This document shows positions 17,017 to 30,788 of a stretch of 64,000 bases of DNA, one piece after another. The stretch covers positions 1-64,000 of the forward strand of contig BPKH01000001.1 of the NCBI GenBank assembly GCA_026005035.1, written 5' to 3'. The notes under the pieces are model-generated. The model worked only from the letters and a program-made list of their open reading frames with translations, ran no database searches and was not told where the DNA came from. Position numbers and translations under genes: made by a program. Source of the stretch: Porticoccaceae bacterium (GTDB lineage Bacteria; Pseudomonadota; Gammaproteobacteria; Pseudomonadales; Porticoccaceae). Each line of letters opens with the position of its first letter. Position 1 is the first letter of the stretch.

Positions 17017-19484
17017 CGCCACCTCCGCCCGTCGGCTCTTCTCCCCCCTCGGAGTTTTCTCCCTCTTCCTCGGCGGCCCCCTTACCGCCGTCTTCGGCGC
17101 TGAATTTGCGCCGCCGCTTCGCCCACTCCTCGAGTCGGGCCACCACCCGCCCGTTGATGCTCTCGGGCGGGTAGCGGCCCTCGGCGTCCGGTTCGCCCGC
17201 GGGCGCGCCGAGCAGGAGCTCGAGCGCCTCGTCCACGTGGGTGATGGCGTAGATGGCGAACTTGCCCGCCCGCACCGCCTCCACCACGTCGTCGCGGAGC
17301 ATCAGGTGGACCCGGTTGGCGGCCGGAATCACCACCCCCTGGGTGCCCGTCAGCCCCCGGGCGGCGCAGACGTCGAAAAAGCCCTCGATCTTTTCGTTGA
17401 CCCCGCCGATGGCCTGCACCTGGCCCAGCTGGTTGACCGAACCGGTGACCGCCAAGTCCTGGCGCACCGGCAGGCCGGACAAAGAGGAGATGAGCACCGC
17501 CAGCTCGGCCACCGAGGCGCTGTCGCCGTCGACGCCGCCGTAGGACTGCTCGAAGGCCAGGGTGGCGGTCAGGGAAAGAGGCCGATCGGCGGCATAGCGA
17601 CTGGCGAGAAACGAGGAGAGGATCATCACCCCCTTGGAGTGGATGCGCCCGCCGAGGCGGGCTTCCCGCTCGATGTCGATCACGCCCCCCGAGCCCATGC
17701 GCGTGGTGGCCGTGATCCTAGACGGCTTGCCGAAAGCGAACTGGCCCAACTGGTAGACCGCCAGGCCGTTGATCTGTCCCACCACCGCCCCCGCGGTGTC
17801 CACCAGCTGGATGTCGCGCAGGATGTTTTCCCGGACGCGCTCCGCCACCTGGTCCAGCCGATGGATGGCCGCGGCCACCGCGGCCCGCACCTCCTCGGCG
17901 CCAACCCGGTCGCGGCCGCGGCTGCGCGCCACGTAGTCGCTCTCCCGCAACAGATCTGCCAGGTAGCCGAGATGCAGACTCACTTTCTCGGCGTCTTCGA
18001 CGCGCCGCGCGCACTGCTCGACGACCCGCGCCACGCCGTCGCGGGTGAAGGGCAAAAGGCCGTAGCGATCCACCAGGGCGCGCACCAGGCGGGCGTAGAG
18101 GGCGGCGTTCTCGGGGGTCAAGGGGGTCTCTTCGGCCATGTCGGCGGCGACCTTGAAGAGCTGGCCGAACTCCGGGTCGTAGTGCTGGAGCAGGTAGTAG
18201 AGCAGGCGGTCGCCGGTGAGCACCACCTTCACCCGCAGGGGGACCGGCTCCGGCTCGAGCTGGATGGTGCTGGCGAAGCTCAGCCACTGTTCCACCGACT
18301 GGATGCGGATCTCGCCGCAGCGCAGGGCGCGCTTGAGCCCCTCCCAGGCGAAGGGGTGGGCGAGCACCTTGGCCGCGTCCAACACCAGGTAGCCGCCGTT
18401 GGCGTGGTGCAGGGCACCGGCCCGAATCAGGCCGAAATCGGTCACCAGGGTGCCCTGGTGGGCGATGTGTTCGATGCGCCCGAGCAGATTGCCGTAGCTC
18501 GGGTGGTCCTCCCAGATCACGGGTGCGCCCTGGCGGCCGCCGTTGTCCACCACCACGTTGACCGCGTACTGGCGAAACTCCCTGGCTTTGAGGGGCGCCG
18601 CCTCCGGCGGCAGATCTTCGCCGGCCGCCTGCCGGAAGGCCTCGACGTTGTCGGCGACGTGGCGCTTGACCGCCTCCAGGTATTCGAGCACCGCCGGCAG
18701 TTGCCGGTACTTGTTCAGAAGCTCCTCGAAGGCTTGGTCGATCACCAGGGTGCTGTACTCCCGGTTGAGAGCGCGGAGCTTTTCCCGCCCCTCCCGCACC
18801 CAGCGGGGGATCTGCCGCACCACCGACTTGAGCTCTTCTTTGAGTGCCTCGATCACCTCCAGGAGGCGCTTGCGCTCCTCCTCGGGGAGGGCTTCGAACT
18901 CCGCCGGCGAGAGCACCTTGTCGTCCCGGGTGGGGGCCAGGGTGTAGCCGCTCGGCGTGCGGATCAGGGCCACGCCCTGGGCGCGGGCGCGGTCGCCGAG
19001 GGCCTGAAAGGCCTCCTGCTCGCGGCGGGCGAACTCGTCGGCCAGCTCCTGCACTTCCGCCTGGTACTCCTCGCTCTGAAAGGCGGCGGGGATGCTCACC
19101 AGGAGCTCTTCCACGGCGCGCAGCATGTCCGCCGCCAGCTCCCGCCCCTTGCCCGCCGGCAGCGACAGCACCCGCGGTTTGTGGGGTTCGTCGAAGTTGT
19201 TGACGTAGCACCAGTCGCGCGGTTCGGCGAGGGGCTCTGGGCGCTCCCCCAGCAGGTCGCGCAGCAGTTCCCGCTTGCCCACCCCGGGGGAGCCCAAGAG
19301 GAAGAGGTTGTAGCCCTCGTGGTGCATGGCCAGGCCGAAGCGCAGGGCGTCCACCGCCCGCTCCTGCCCCAGATGCTCGCCGAGCGGTTCCAGATCCGAG
19401 GTGGTCTCGAAATCGAGCCCGTCCAGCGGACAGCGGCGGTAGAGCGCTTCGGGGGGCAAGGGGGTCAAGCTTCGTTCCGTCATG
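17006..19484 (-). CDS. Lon-family ATP-dependent protease (LonB/YcbZ type)
   Basis: AAA+ serine protease of the S16 family, 825 residues. An N-terminal AAA module carries Walker A GSPGVGKREL near residue 65; a long helical insertion follows (LDD-like, about residues 150-330), then the C-terminal Lon protease domain with the catalytic Ser in GVDGDSASVAEL and Lys in IGGVNEKIEG. It lacks the N-terminal substrate domain of classical Lon, and the order fits the E. coli YcbZ group. The C-terminal 40 residues are Gly/Glu-rich and low complexity. ATG at 19484 matches the conserved MTERSLTPLPPEALYRRC start. Confidence 0.92.
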
Positions 19485-19659
19485 CCGTTCTCGCTTCCTG
19501 GGGAAGACCGCCCCGCTACTGTACCCGCTCCCCCGCCCCGGAAAAAGCGGCGGGGCTTCCCGGGGGCGATGCACCGCCCTTGCCGAGGAGGCGGGCCGCT
19601 GCCAACATCCTCGGCGGGGGGCACCGCCTCCCACCGCTCCAGCCGGTGAGGAACCGAAA

Positions 19660-19941
19660 GTGCGCATCCTGTTGCTCGAGATCGACTTTTATCTGCCGGG
19701 CTGCCGCTCGCTGAAGGAGAAGCGCCAGCGCCTCGGCCGCCTCAGCGAGCTCCTCGGCCGCTCGCCGCGCATTGCGGTGGCCGAGACGGGTGGGCAGGAC
19801 CACCACTGTGAGAGCCGCTTCACCGTCCTGGTACTGGCAGACGACGGCGGCGCCGCCGACCGGCAGTCGAGCCGCATCGAGGCGCTGCTCGGGCAATTGG
19901 ACGCCCTGGTGGTGGGCATCGAGCGGCGATGGCTGCGCTAG
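19660..19941 (+). CDS. DUF503 family protein (YlxP-like)
   Basis: Small 93-residue protein of the DUF503 family: the conserved CRSLKEKRQRL follows an N-terminal beta strand, and VAETGGQD is the second conserved block. Function unsettled; some members sit beside rbfA in ribosome-assembly loci. Starts with GTG. It overlaps thpR by 13 nt. The 175-bp gap upstream (19485-19659), shared with the divergent protease gene, shows no other element beyond GC-rich sequence. Confidence 0.85.
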   Translation: MRILLLEIDFYLPGCRSLKEKRQRLGRLSELLGRSPRIAVAETGGQDHHCESRFTVLVLADDGGAADRQSSRIEALLGQLDALVVGIERRWLR

Positions 19942-20483
19942 CGAGTCGGCGCGCCTTCGTGGCCCTCTTTCCCGAAGCGCGCGACGCCCGCCGCTTGGCG
20001 CGGCGGGCGGCCCCCCGCCTCGCCGGCTACCGCCCGGTGCCCTGGCTCAACTACCATCTCACCCTGGCCTGGATCGGCCCGCTGGAGGAAGCCCAGTGCG
20101 AGTGCCTCGCCGCCTGCCTTCCGGACCTGGCGCGACTGCTACCGAAAGCGGTGGCGGTGCGCGCCATCGCGCCCTTCCCCCATCCCGGCGGCCCCCTGCT
20201 CGCCGCGGAGATCGCCTGCGAAGAGGCGCTGTGCGAATTGCACGAAGCGGTGGGCGCGCGGCTTGCGCAATACGGACTCGCGCCACCGGCGCGCCCTTTC
20301 CGCCCCCACGTGACCCTGGGCCGCGCCGACGGCGGCGCGCGCCGCCCCCCGGCGCCGAGCCCGTGCCGGCTTCGCCTTGCGGTGGCGGCACTGGGGCTCT
20401 ACCACGGCCGCACCGAAAACGGCGAATACCGCTACGTGCCGCTGGCGAAGATCGCCGCCAGGGCCGCCGACAGATCGGGGTAG
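19929..20483 (+). CDS. thpR: RNA 2',3'-cyclic phosphodiesterase (2'-5' RNA ligase family)
   Basis: Opens 2',3'-cyclic phosphates on RNA ends; members can also ligate 2'-5' in vitro. Both HxTx motifs are present: HLTL in WLNYHLTLAWIG and HVTL in RPHVTLGR, placed about 95 residues apart as in the two-histidine phosphoesterase fold. 184 residues. Overlaps DUF503 upstream, and its 3' end overlaps the convergent epimerase gene by 52 nt. Confidence 0.92.
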   Translation: MAALASRRAFVALFPEARDARRLARRAAPRLAGYRPVPWLNYHLTLAWIGPLEEAQCECLAACLPDLARLLPKAVAVRAIAPFPHPGGPLLAAEIACEEALCELHEAVGARLAQYGLAPPARPFRPHVTLGRADGGARRPPAPSPCRLRLAVAALGLYHGRTENGEYRYVPLAKIAARAADRSG

Positions 20484-21343
20484 CGAAAGGAAAAACCGCG
20501 CTCCAAGAGCCTTTTCGGCACCACCCGCTGCCCGGCGAGGAGGAGCTCGTCGGCCATTTGGCCGAAGGCGAGCCGCAGAAGCGGCGCCGGTGCGGGCAGC
20601 AGCGCGGGGCGGCGGAGGGCGCGCCCCAGGGCGCGGGCGAAGTCCCGGTTGGTGACCGGCGCAGGCGCGGTGGCGTTGACCGCCCCCGAGAGGCCTTCGT
20701 CGGCGAGTCCCAGCCGGACGATCTCGACGAGATCCTCCAGGTGGATCCAGGAAAGCCACTGGCGGCCGCTCCCCACGGGCCCACCGAGGCCGAGGCGAAA
20801 GAGGGGCACGAGCCGCCCCAAGATACCGCCCCCCCGACCCAGAACCACCCCGACGCGCAGCCGCACCACCCGGGTGCCCAGGTTTTCGAACTGGCAGGCC
20901 ATTGATTCCCAGGCGCTGCACAGATCGGCGGCAAAGCCTGCGCCCGGCTCGGCTCCTTCGTCCAGCGGCTCGTCGCCGCGGGGGCCGTAGAAGCCCACCG
21001 CCGAACCGTTCACCAACACCCGCGGCGCGCTCCGCGCGGCGAAGTGTTCGAAGAGCTGTTCGGTGAGGGCCACCCGGCTGTCGTAGAACTCCCGGCGCCG
21101 CCGCTCGGTCCAGCGGCGATCGGCGAGCGGCGCGCCGGCCAGATTGACGATGCCGGCGACGGGCCCAAGCCGGTCCAGTTCGGCGAGGTCGCCGATCCAG
21201 GTGTAGGCGGGCCACAGCCGCCGCGCCCGCTCCGGAGTGCGGCTCAAGCCCAGGATCCGCCAGCCGTCGGCGGCGAACCGCGGGCACAGGGCGCGGCCGA
21301 TGAAGCCCGTTGCGCCGGTGACCAGGAGGGCGGCGTCGGCCAC
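20432..21343 (-). CDS. TIGR01777-type NAD-dependent epimerase (YfcH-like)
   Basis: SDR-type sugar-nucleotide epimerase homologue of 303 residues. Nucleotide-binding loop VTGATGFIGRAL at the N-terminus; then SAVGFYGPRGDEPLDE, a motif typical of the TIGR01777 group; and a C-terminal Trp/Leu-rich region. Substrate unknown. Starts GTG 4 nt downstream of the cysB stop. Confidence 0.9.
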   Translation of the reverse strand: MADAALLVTGATGFIGRALCPRFAADGWRILGLSRTPERARRLWPAYTWIGDLAELDRLGPVAGIVNLAGAPLADRRWTERRRREFYDSRVALTEQLFEHFAARSAPRVLVNGSAVGFYGPRGDEPLDEGAEPGAGFAADLCSAWESMACQFENLGTRVVRLRVGVVLGRGGGILGRLVPLFRLGLGGPVGSGRQWLSWIHLEDLVEIVRLGLADEGLSGAVNATAPAPVTNRDFARALGRALRRPALLPAPAPLLRLAFGQMADELLLAGQRVVPKRLLERGFSFRYPDLSAALAAIFASGT

Positions 21344-21346
21344 GAC

Positions 21347-25012
<3,666 letters not shown>

Positions 25013-25020
<8 letters not shown>

Positions 25021-25981
25021 CGCCCTCGTCCTCGGGGGCCTCGAAGCGGGCGAGGGCGGCCAGCAGCCGCGCCCGCTGCGCCGGTCCGACACCCGGCGGC
25101 ACCTCTATCCCCGGTAGGCGCAGCCCCACCGCGCCCTCCCCTTCCAGGCGCGCCAGAACCTCGCCGCACAACCGCTCCAGGCGCGCTTCGCGGGGCAGTC
25201 CCGGGTGGTCCTCCCAGTCCACCCAGGTGGGTTGCACCGGGTCGGCGGCAAAGCGCTGGACGTGGAGACCCGCGCCCCTCGCCCAGGCCTTCCAGGCGAT
25301 GCGGCGCGCGTCGTCGCCGGGCCGATAGGGGGCGAGGCCGGCGAACGCCTCGTCGCCTGCCCCCGCCGAGCCCTCGCCGCGCCCCTCCCGGTGCCGGGGC
25401 GGGACCGCCGCCGGCCGCGGGTAGACGAGCCCCTCGCCCGCGAGCAAGACCTGACTCCACACCCTCACCAGGCCGAAGGGAGCGGTGGTGGCCACCGCCA
25501 GTCGATCGGGTCGGCGAATGCCCCGCCGGCGCGCGGCGACGGCCAGGGTGGCGCACGCCAAAGGCTGACCCTCCGCCAGGTCGACGCGCACCCCTTCCCC
25601 CCCGGGGAAGGCCAGGCGGATCGCCCGGCGGGGACGAGAGTCGCCGCGGGAGAGCTCCACCACCACCGCCAAGGGCTCACCGGGAAAGGCGGCCCCCATC
25701 CGCGCCACGCGCACCTCGAGGCCGGCCAGATTGGCGAAGGTGTGGAACACCGACGCCAGCCAAAGGGCCGCGGTGAGCGCCGCCATGGCGTGGACGACGC
25801 CGTTCTGGTAGTTGGCGCCGAGCAGCCACAGCAATCCCGCCATTCCCAGGAAGGCGAGGCCCAAGGGGGTGGGCAGCACGAACAGCGTGCGCCGGTCGAG
25901 GCGCACCGCCGCGGCGCGCGGCAGCCTGCGGGCGAGCCAGGCTCGCCAGGGGGCGGTGGCAAGAGCGGAGCGCGCGCTCAA
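25013..25981 (-). CDS. DUF58 domain protein
   Basis: Two N-terminal membrane helices (LFVLPTPLGLAFLGMAGLLWL and the next at about residues 55-75) precede a soluble part ending in the DUF58 signature YRPGDDARRIAWKAWARG. About 322 residues. The TTG at 25981, overlapping the MoxR stop as TTGA, is taken as the start because no ATG or GTG lies near the conserved N-terminus; a longer frame read upstream inside moxR has no homology. Works with MoxR AAA ATPases in an unknown membrane-linked process. Confidence 0.85.
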
Positions 25982-26910
25982 GGGGCGAGGACGTCCACTG
26001 CCGCGAGGGCCTCCGCCACCAGGGCCGCCCCGTCCGCCCCTCCGGCGGCGAGCCGGTGGCGGGCGGCGGCGGGAAAGACCGCCTGGACGTCGTCGGGCAG
26101 CAGGTAGTCGCGGCCTTGGAGCAAGGCGTGGGCCTTTGCGCAGTGGAGGATGGCCTGGGAGGCGCGCGGCGAAAGTCCCCCGCCCGGGTGGGCGCGGCGG
26201 GTGAACGCGGCCAGCCGCACCAGGTAGTCGGCCACCGCTTCGGAGACCTGCACCGCCCGCACCCGGCACTGGAGGGCCACCACCCGGGCGGCGTCCAGCT
26301 GGGGTTCGACCAGTGCCTCCACCGGCCGTTCCCGCCCCTCCAGGAGCAGCTTGAGCTCCGCCTCCGGCGGCGGCGGTCCCAGCGACAGGCAGAGGGTGAA
26401 GCGGTCGAGCTGCGACTCGGGGAGGGGGAAGGTGCCCGCCTGGTGGAGGGGATTCTGGGTGGCGATGACGAAGAAGGGCTCGGGCAGGGGGCGCGTCTGC
26501 CCGTCCACCGTCACCTGCCGCTCGCCCATCGCCTCGAGGAGGGCGCTTTGGGTCTTGGGGGGGCTGCGGTTGATCTCGTCGGCGAGCAGCACCTGGGTGA
26601 AGATGGGCCCGGGATGGAAGCGGAAGGACTCGCTCTCCCGCTCGAACACCGACACCCCCAGGATGTCAGCGGGCAACAGATCGCTGGTGAACTGCACCCG
26701 GCGAAAGCGCAGGCCCAACACCCGCGCCAGCGCCCGCGCCAGGGTGGTCTTGCCCACCCCCGGCAAATCTTCGAGCAGGAGGTGCCCACCCGCCAGGAGA
26801 CAACAGAGGGCAAGGCGCACCTCGGCCTCCTTGCCCAACAGGGCGCGGCTCACCTCGTCCACCAAACGCTGGCAGAGGCGGCGCTCGGGGGCGGCGAGCG
26901 GTCGGTTCAC
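25978..26910 (-). CDS. MoxR-type AAA+ ATPase
   Basis: Chaperone-like AAA+ ATPase of 310 residues. Walker A is DLPGVGKTTLARAL, Walker B is LLADEINRSPPKTQSALLEAM (with the MoxR insert), and sensor 1 is VIATQNP. First of the MoxR-DUF58-TgpA trio. GTG start at 26910 overlaps the metZ stop (GTGA), so the trio may be read through from the long biosynthetic operon upstream. Confidence 0.94.
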   Translation of the reverse strand: MNRPLAAPERRLCQRLVDEVSRALLGKEAEVRLALCCLLAGGHLLLEDLPGVGKTTLARALARVLGLRFRRVQFTSDLLPADILGVSVFERESESFRFHPGPIFTQVLLADEINRSPPKTQSALLEAMGERQVTVDGQTRPLPEPFFVIATQNPLHQAGTFPLPESQLDRFTLCLSLGPPPPEAELKLLLEGRERPVEALVEPQLDAARVVALQCRVRAVQVSEAVADYLVRLAAFTRRAHPGGGLSPRASQAILHCAKAHALLQGRDYLLPDDVQAVFPAAARHRLAAGGADGAALVAEALAAVDVLAP

Positions 26911-28097
26911 AGCGCGTCCAAGGCCCGGCGCAGATCGAGGCAGATGTCGGCCACGTCCTCCAGGCCGACGGCGATCCGAATCAGGTTTTGCCCGATCCCG
27001 GCGGCGCGGCGCTCCTCTTCGGTGAGCCGACCGTGGGTGGTGGTGGCCGGATGGACGATGGTGGTTTTGGCATCGCCCAGATTGGCGGTCAGGGAGAGCA
27101 GGCGGGTCTGGTCGATCACCCGCCAGGCCTCCGCTCGCCCGCCGCGCACCTCGAAGGAGAGCACCCCGCCGAAGGCCCGCTGCTGGCGCGCCGCCAGCTC
27201 GTGTCCCGGGTGATCGGGAAGCCCGGCATAGTGGACACGCTCCACCTCCGGCTGCTCGGTGAGCCAGCGGGCAAGGGCGAGAGCGTTGGCCGAGTGCGCC
27301 TCCATGCGCAGCCGCAGCGTCTCGAGCCCCTTGAGGAACACCCAGGCGTTGAAGGGGCTCAGGCTGGGCCCGGCAGTGCGCAAGAAGACGCGCACCTCCT
27401 CGAGCAGGGCGCGCGGCCCCACCACCACGCCGCCGAGGCAGCGCCCCTGCCCGTCCAAGTACTTGGTGGCCGAATGGACCACCAGGTCGGCCCCGAGCGC
27501 CAGCGGCCGCTGCAGGGCCGGGGTGCAGAAGCAATTGTCCACCACGAAGAGCGCCCCCTGGCGGCGGGCGAGGGCCGCCACTGCCGCCAAGTCGGCCACT
27601 TCGCACAGGGGATTGGAGGGCGACTCCAGGAACAGCAACCGGGTGTTGGGCCTGAGGGCAGCCTCCCAAGCGGCGAGATCGGTGAGCGGCACGAAGGTGG
27701 TCTCCACGCCGAAGCGGGCGAGCACCTTGCCAAACAGGTTGACGGTGGTGCCGAACACGTCCCGGGAACAGACCACGTGGTCGCCGGCGCGCAGGTGAGC
27801 CATGCAGGTGGCCAGGATCGCCGCCATCCCCGAGGCGGTGGCACAGGCATCTTCCCCGCCTTCGAGGGCGGCGATCCGCTCCTCGAACATCCGCACGGTG
27901 GGATTGGTGTAGCGGGAGTAGACGTTGCCTGGTTGCTCGCCGGCAAAGCGCGCCGCCGCCTCGGCCGCGTTGGCGAAGACGTAACTCGAAGTGGCGAAGA
28001 TCGCCTCCGAATGCTCCCCTTCCTGGGTGCGGCGGGTGCCCGCGCGCACCGCCAGAGTGTCGAAGGCGGCGCCGGCCAGCACGTCTTGCTCGTCCAC
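26907..28097 (-). CDS. metZ: O-succinylhomoserine sulfhydrylase
   Basis: PLP enzyme forming homocysteine from O-succinylhomoserine and sulfide, bypassing cystathionine. The PLP lysine lies in HSATKYLDGQGRCLGG; YSRYTNPT and GMAAI are cofactor-contact blocks of the Cys/Met metabolism family. About 396 residues. Two starts are possible: GTG at 28103 overlapping the purF stop, or GTG at 28097, which has GGAGGA at the right spacing and is preferred. Directly after purF, the usual place in Pseudomonas-like genomes. Confidence 0.94.
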   Translation of the reverse strand: MDEQDVLAGAAFDTLAVRAGTRRTQEGEHSEAIFATSSYVFANAAEAAARFAGEQPGNVYSRYTNPTVRMFEERIAALEGGEDACATASGMAAILATCMAHLRAGDHVVCSRDVFGTTVNLFGKVLARFGVETTFVPLTDLAAWEAALRPNTRLLFLESPSNPLCEVADLAAVAALARRQGALFVVDNCFCTPALQRPLALGADLVVHSATKYLDGQGRCLGGVVVGPRALLEEVRVFLRTAGPSLSPFNAWVFLKGLETLRLRMEAHSANALALARWLTEQPEVERVHYAGLPDHPGHELAARQQRAFGGVLSFEVRGGRAEAWRVIDQTRLLSLTANLGDAKTTIVHPATTTHGRLTEEERRAAGIGQNLIRIAVGLEDVADICLDLRRALDAL

Positions 28098-28099
28098 GC

Positions 28100-29617
28100 T
28101 CACTCCTCCACTTCCGCGTTGTGCAGGCCCACCACCTCGCACAGCAGCGCCCTCCCGGCGCTCGCCTCTTCACCCCGCTGGGCGGCCAACCGCGACAGGT
28201 ACTGCTCGTCCACGTCGCCGGTGACGTACTCGCCGGTGAAGACCGAACACTCGAAACCGTCCACCCGCGGATTGCCCTCGCGAGCGGCGGCGATCAGGTC
28301 GGCCAGGTCCTGGTAGATGAGTCGGTCGGCGCCGATGGCCGCCGCCACCTCTTCTTCGCTGTGGCCGTGGGCGATCAGTTCCCGGGCCGCCGGCATGTCG
28401 ATGCCGTAGACGTTGGGGAAGCGCACCGGGGGGGCCGCCGAGGCCATGTAGACCCGGCGCGCGCCGGCGTCGCGAGCCATCTGGATAATCTCCCGGCTGG
28501 TGGTGCCCCGGACGATGGAGTCGTCCACCAAGAGCACATTTTTGCCGCGAAACTCAAGGGGAATGGGGTTGAGCTTCTGGCGCACCGATTTGCGCCGCAG
28601 TTTCTGCCCCGGCATGATGAAGGTGCGGCCGATGTAACGGTTTTTGATGAACCCCTCGCGGTACTTGAGACCGAGGCGCTCGGCCATCGCCTGGGCGCAG
28701 GTGCGGCTCGTGTCGGGCACGGGGATCACCACGTCGATGTCGTGGTCCGGCCAGGTCCGTCGGATCTTTTCGGCCAGTTTCTCGCCCATGCGCAAGCGGC
28801 ACTTGTAGACGGCGATGTCGTCGATGATGGAATCGGGGCGGGCGAAGTAGACGAACTCGAAAATGCACGGGTACAGCTTGGGATCGTCCGCGCACTGCAT
28901 GCGGTGGAGGCGCCCCTCGGGATCCACGTAGAGCGCCTCCCCCGGCGCCACATCCCCTTCCAGCTCGAAGCCGAGCACGTCCAGGGCCACGCTCTCGGAG
29001 GCCACCATCCACTCGCGGCCCGCGGGCGTGCTGCGGCTGCCGTAAACCAGGGGGCGGATGCCGAAGGGATCGCGGAAAGCAAAGAGCCCGTAGTTGGCGA
29101 TCATCCCCACCACGGCGTAGGCGCCTCGACAGCGGCGGTGGAGCCGGCGGATGGCGGCGAAGACGTCGTCCGGGGTTGGGCGCACCCTGCCCTGGAGCTG
29201 CAGCTCGTGGGCGAAGACATTGAGGAGGATCTCCGAGTCGGAGTCGGTGTTGACGTGGCGCAGGTCGGACAGGAACAGGTGCTCGGTCAGCTCGGCGGCA
29301 TTGGTGAGGTTGCCGTTGTGGGCGAGGCAGATCCCGTAGGGGGAGTTGACGTAGAAGGGCTGCGCCAGCGCCGGCCCGTGGCTGCCGGCGGTGGGATAGC
29401 GGACGTGGCCGATGCCCATCCGCCCGGGCAGGCGCTCCATGTGGCGGGCCTGGAATACGTCCCGCACCAGCCCCTCGTCCTTGCGCTGGTGGATCCGCCC
29501 GCGATGGCAGGTCATGATCCCGGCGGCGTCCTGGCCCCGGTGTTGGAGCATGGTCAGCGCGTCGTAGAGGCGCAGGTTGACGTCACTGGTGCCGAAGATG
29601 CCGACGACGCCGCACAT
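28100..29617 (-). CDS. purF: Amidophosphoribosyltransferase
   Basis: First committed step of purine synthesis: PRPP plus glutamine to phosphoribosylamine. Cys2 (MCGVVGIFG) is the N-terminal nucleophile of the glutaminase domain; the PRPP site is [14 protein letters not shown]. 505 residues, as in E. coli. ATG at 29617 is fixed by the need for Cys at position 2. Follows cvpA by 10 nt, the conserved cvpA-purF pair. Confidence 0.98.
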   Translation of the reverse strand: MCGVVGIFGTSDVNLRLYDALTMLQHRGQDAAGIMTCHRGRIHQRKDEGLVRDVFQARHMERLPGRMGIGHVRYPTAGSHGPALAQPFYVNSPYGICLAHNGNLTNAAELTEHLFLSDLRHVNTDSDSEILLNVFAHELQLQGRVRPTPDDVFAAIRRLHRRCRGAYAVVGMIANYGLFAFRDPFGIRPLVYGSRSTPAGREWMVASESVALDVLGFELEGDVAPGEALYVDPEGRLHRMQCADDPKLYPCIFEFVYFARPDSIIDDIAVYKCRLRMGEKLAEKIRRTWPDHDIDVVIPVPDTSRTCAQAMAERLGLKYREGFIKNRYIGRTFIMPGQKLRRKSVRQKLNPIPLEFRGKNVLLVDDSIVRGTTSREIIQMARDAGARRVYMASAAPPVRFPNVYGIDMPAARELIAHGHSEEEVAAAIGADRLIYQDLADLIAAAREGNPRVDGFECSVFTGEYVTGDVDEQYLSRLAAQRGEEASAGRALLCEVVGLHNAEVEE

Positions 29618-29627
29618 AGCCCCTCCC

Positions 29628-30119
29628 CTACCGGCCGCGCAGCCAATCGAAAAGCGCCTGACCCAACGCCATGACCCGTTCCTCAAAGGCCAGAAAGTGG
29701 GGGATGAGGCGCGATTCGCGCCACCAGGGATCCTGGCTCACCGGCAACACCGCCGGCAACACGATGAGGATCGCCATCACCACCAAAAAGCCGCGCGCCG
29801 CGCCGAACACCGCCCCCAACAACCGGTCGGTCCCGGACAGCCCGCTGCCCTCCACCAGCTTGCCGAGCAAAAAGACGAGCAGCGAACCGGCCATCAGCAC
29901 GGCCAGGAAAATCGCCACCCAGGCGAGCAGCGCTTGCAGGGAGGGCGTGGGCGCGATGCCGGCGAAGGTGCCGGCGAGCTCCCGGTGGAAGGCGGCAGCA
30001 CCCAGCACCGCCGCCGCCCACACGGCCAGGGACAGGGCCTCGCGGACGAAACCGCGCACCGCGCTCAAAAGGGTGGAAAACGCCAAGATGGCGAGGATGA
30101 CCCAGTCGGCCCAGTTCAC
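29628..30119 (-). CDS. cvpA: CvpA family membrane protein
   Basis: Inner-membrane protein of 163 residues with four hydrophobic segments (about 6-24, 28-48, 63-85 and 101-122), starting with the typical [14 protein letters not shown]. Required for colicin V export in E. coli, and linked elsewhere to envelope homeostasis; the true role is not settled. Always next to purF in this lineage, as here. Confidence 0.95.
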   Translation of the reverse strand: MNWADWVILAILAFSTLLSAVRGFVREALSLAVWAAAVLGAAAFHRELAGTFAGIAPTPSLQALLAWVAIFLAVLMAGSLLVFLLGKLVEGSGLSGTDRLLGAVFGAARGFLVVMAILIVLPAVLPVSQDPWWRESRLIPHFLAFEERVMALGQALFDWLRGR

Positions 30120-30167
30120 ACCTGCCGGTTTCCGGTGGCGGCCCGCAAATTGTAACAGAGTGGCCCC

Positions 30168-30788
30168 TCAGGGCGCGAAGGGCACCACCAGGGGCTCGGC
30201 GCCGGTGGCCGCGGCCAGCCGGGCGCGCGCCCCGTCCGCTTCCGCCCGGACCACGAAGGGGCCGACGAACACCCGGTGGACGCGCCGCTCCCCAACGCGG
30301 CCGGGGCGGACGAAAGCGCGAAAACCGGCATCCCGCAGGCGGCGGGCGGTCTCGTCGGCGGCCTCCGGGCGCGCAAAGCTCGCCACCTGCACCACCCAGG
30401 CGGCGGGCAGCCCCGCGGCGTCCAGTGCCCCCGCACTCGCCGATGCCTCGCCGTCGATCGGCGCCGCTTCGGGCGGCGAGACGCGCCCTTGGCCGGCCGC
30501 GGCCGGCGCGCTCGCGGCGAGCGGCTCCTCCCGAAGGGGCTGCGCCGGCTCGGGCTGATAGGCGTCCAGACTGAAGGCCTCCTCCGGGGGCGGCGGTTCC
30601 TCTTCCACCGGCGGTGGCGCGGGCTCCGGGATCTCCGCCGGCGCCAGCGCCGGCGAAGGCGGAATGCGGCTTCGGGTGTCGAGGGGCGGGCGGGGCTCGA
30701 GGTCGAACACCACCGGCACGAAGATCACCGCCAGGGCCACCAGGACCGCCGCGCCCACCAGCCGATGCAAATGCCGCTCAGAAACCAT
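30168..30788 (-). CDS. dedD: SPOR-domain cell-division protein DedD-like
   Basis: Single-pass membrane protein of 206 residues: helix at about residues 10-28 (LVGAAVLVALAVIFVPVVFDL), a Pro/Ala/Glu-rich periplasmic linker, and a C-terminal SPOR domain (residues 128-206: WVVQVASFARPEAADETARRL, VHRVFVGPF) that binds denuded peptidoglycan at the septum. Lies between cvpA and folC as in E. coli and Pseudomonas; overlaps folC by 11 nt. Confidence 0.92.
   Translation of the reverse strand: MVSERHLHRLVGAAVLVALAVIFVPVVFDLEPRPPLDTRSRIPPSPALAPAEIPEPAPPPVEEEPPPPEEAFSLDAYQPEPAQPLREEPLAASAPAAAGQGRVSPPEAAPIDGEASASAGALDAAGLPAAWVVQVASFARPEAADETARRLRDAGFRAFVRPGRVGERRVHRVFVGPFVVRAEADGARARLAAATGAEPLVVPFAP

Noticed and set aside
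16520-19714. A 1064-codon open frame on the plus strand, antisense to the Lon-type protease
   Set aside because: It mirrors a gene with clear Lon motifs on the other strand. High GC suppresses stop codons in the antisense frame; the translation is His/Arg/Gly-rich with no family match and no ribosome site.
28121-29674. A 517-codon plus-strand frame antisense to purF
   Set aside because: Purely a mirror of a conserved enzyme gene; no signals of its own.
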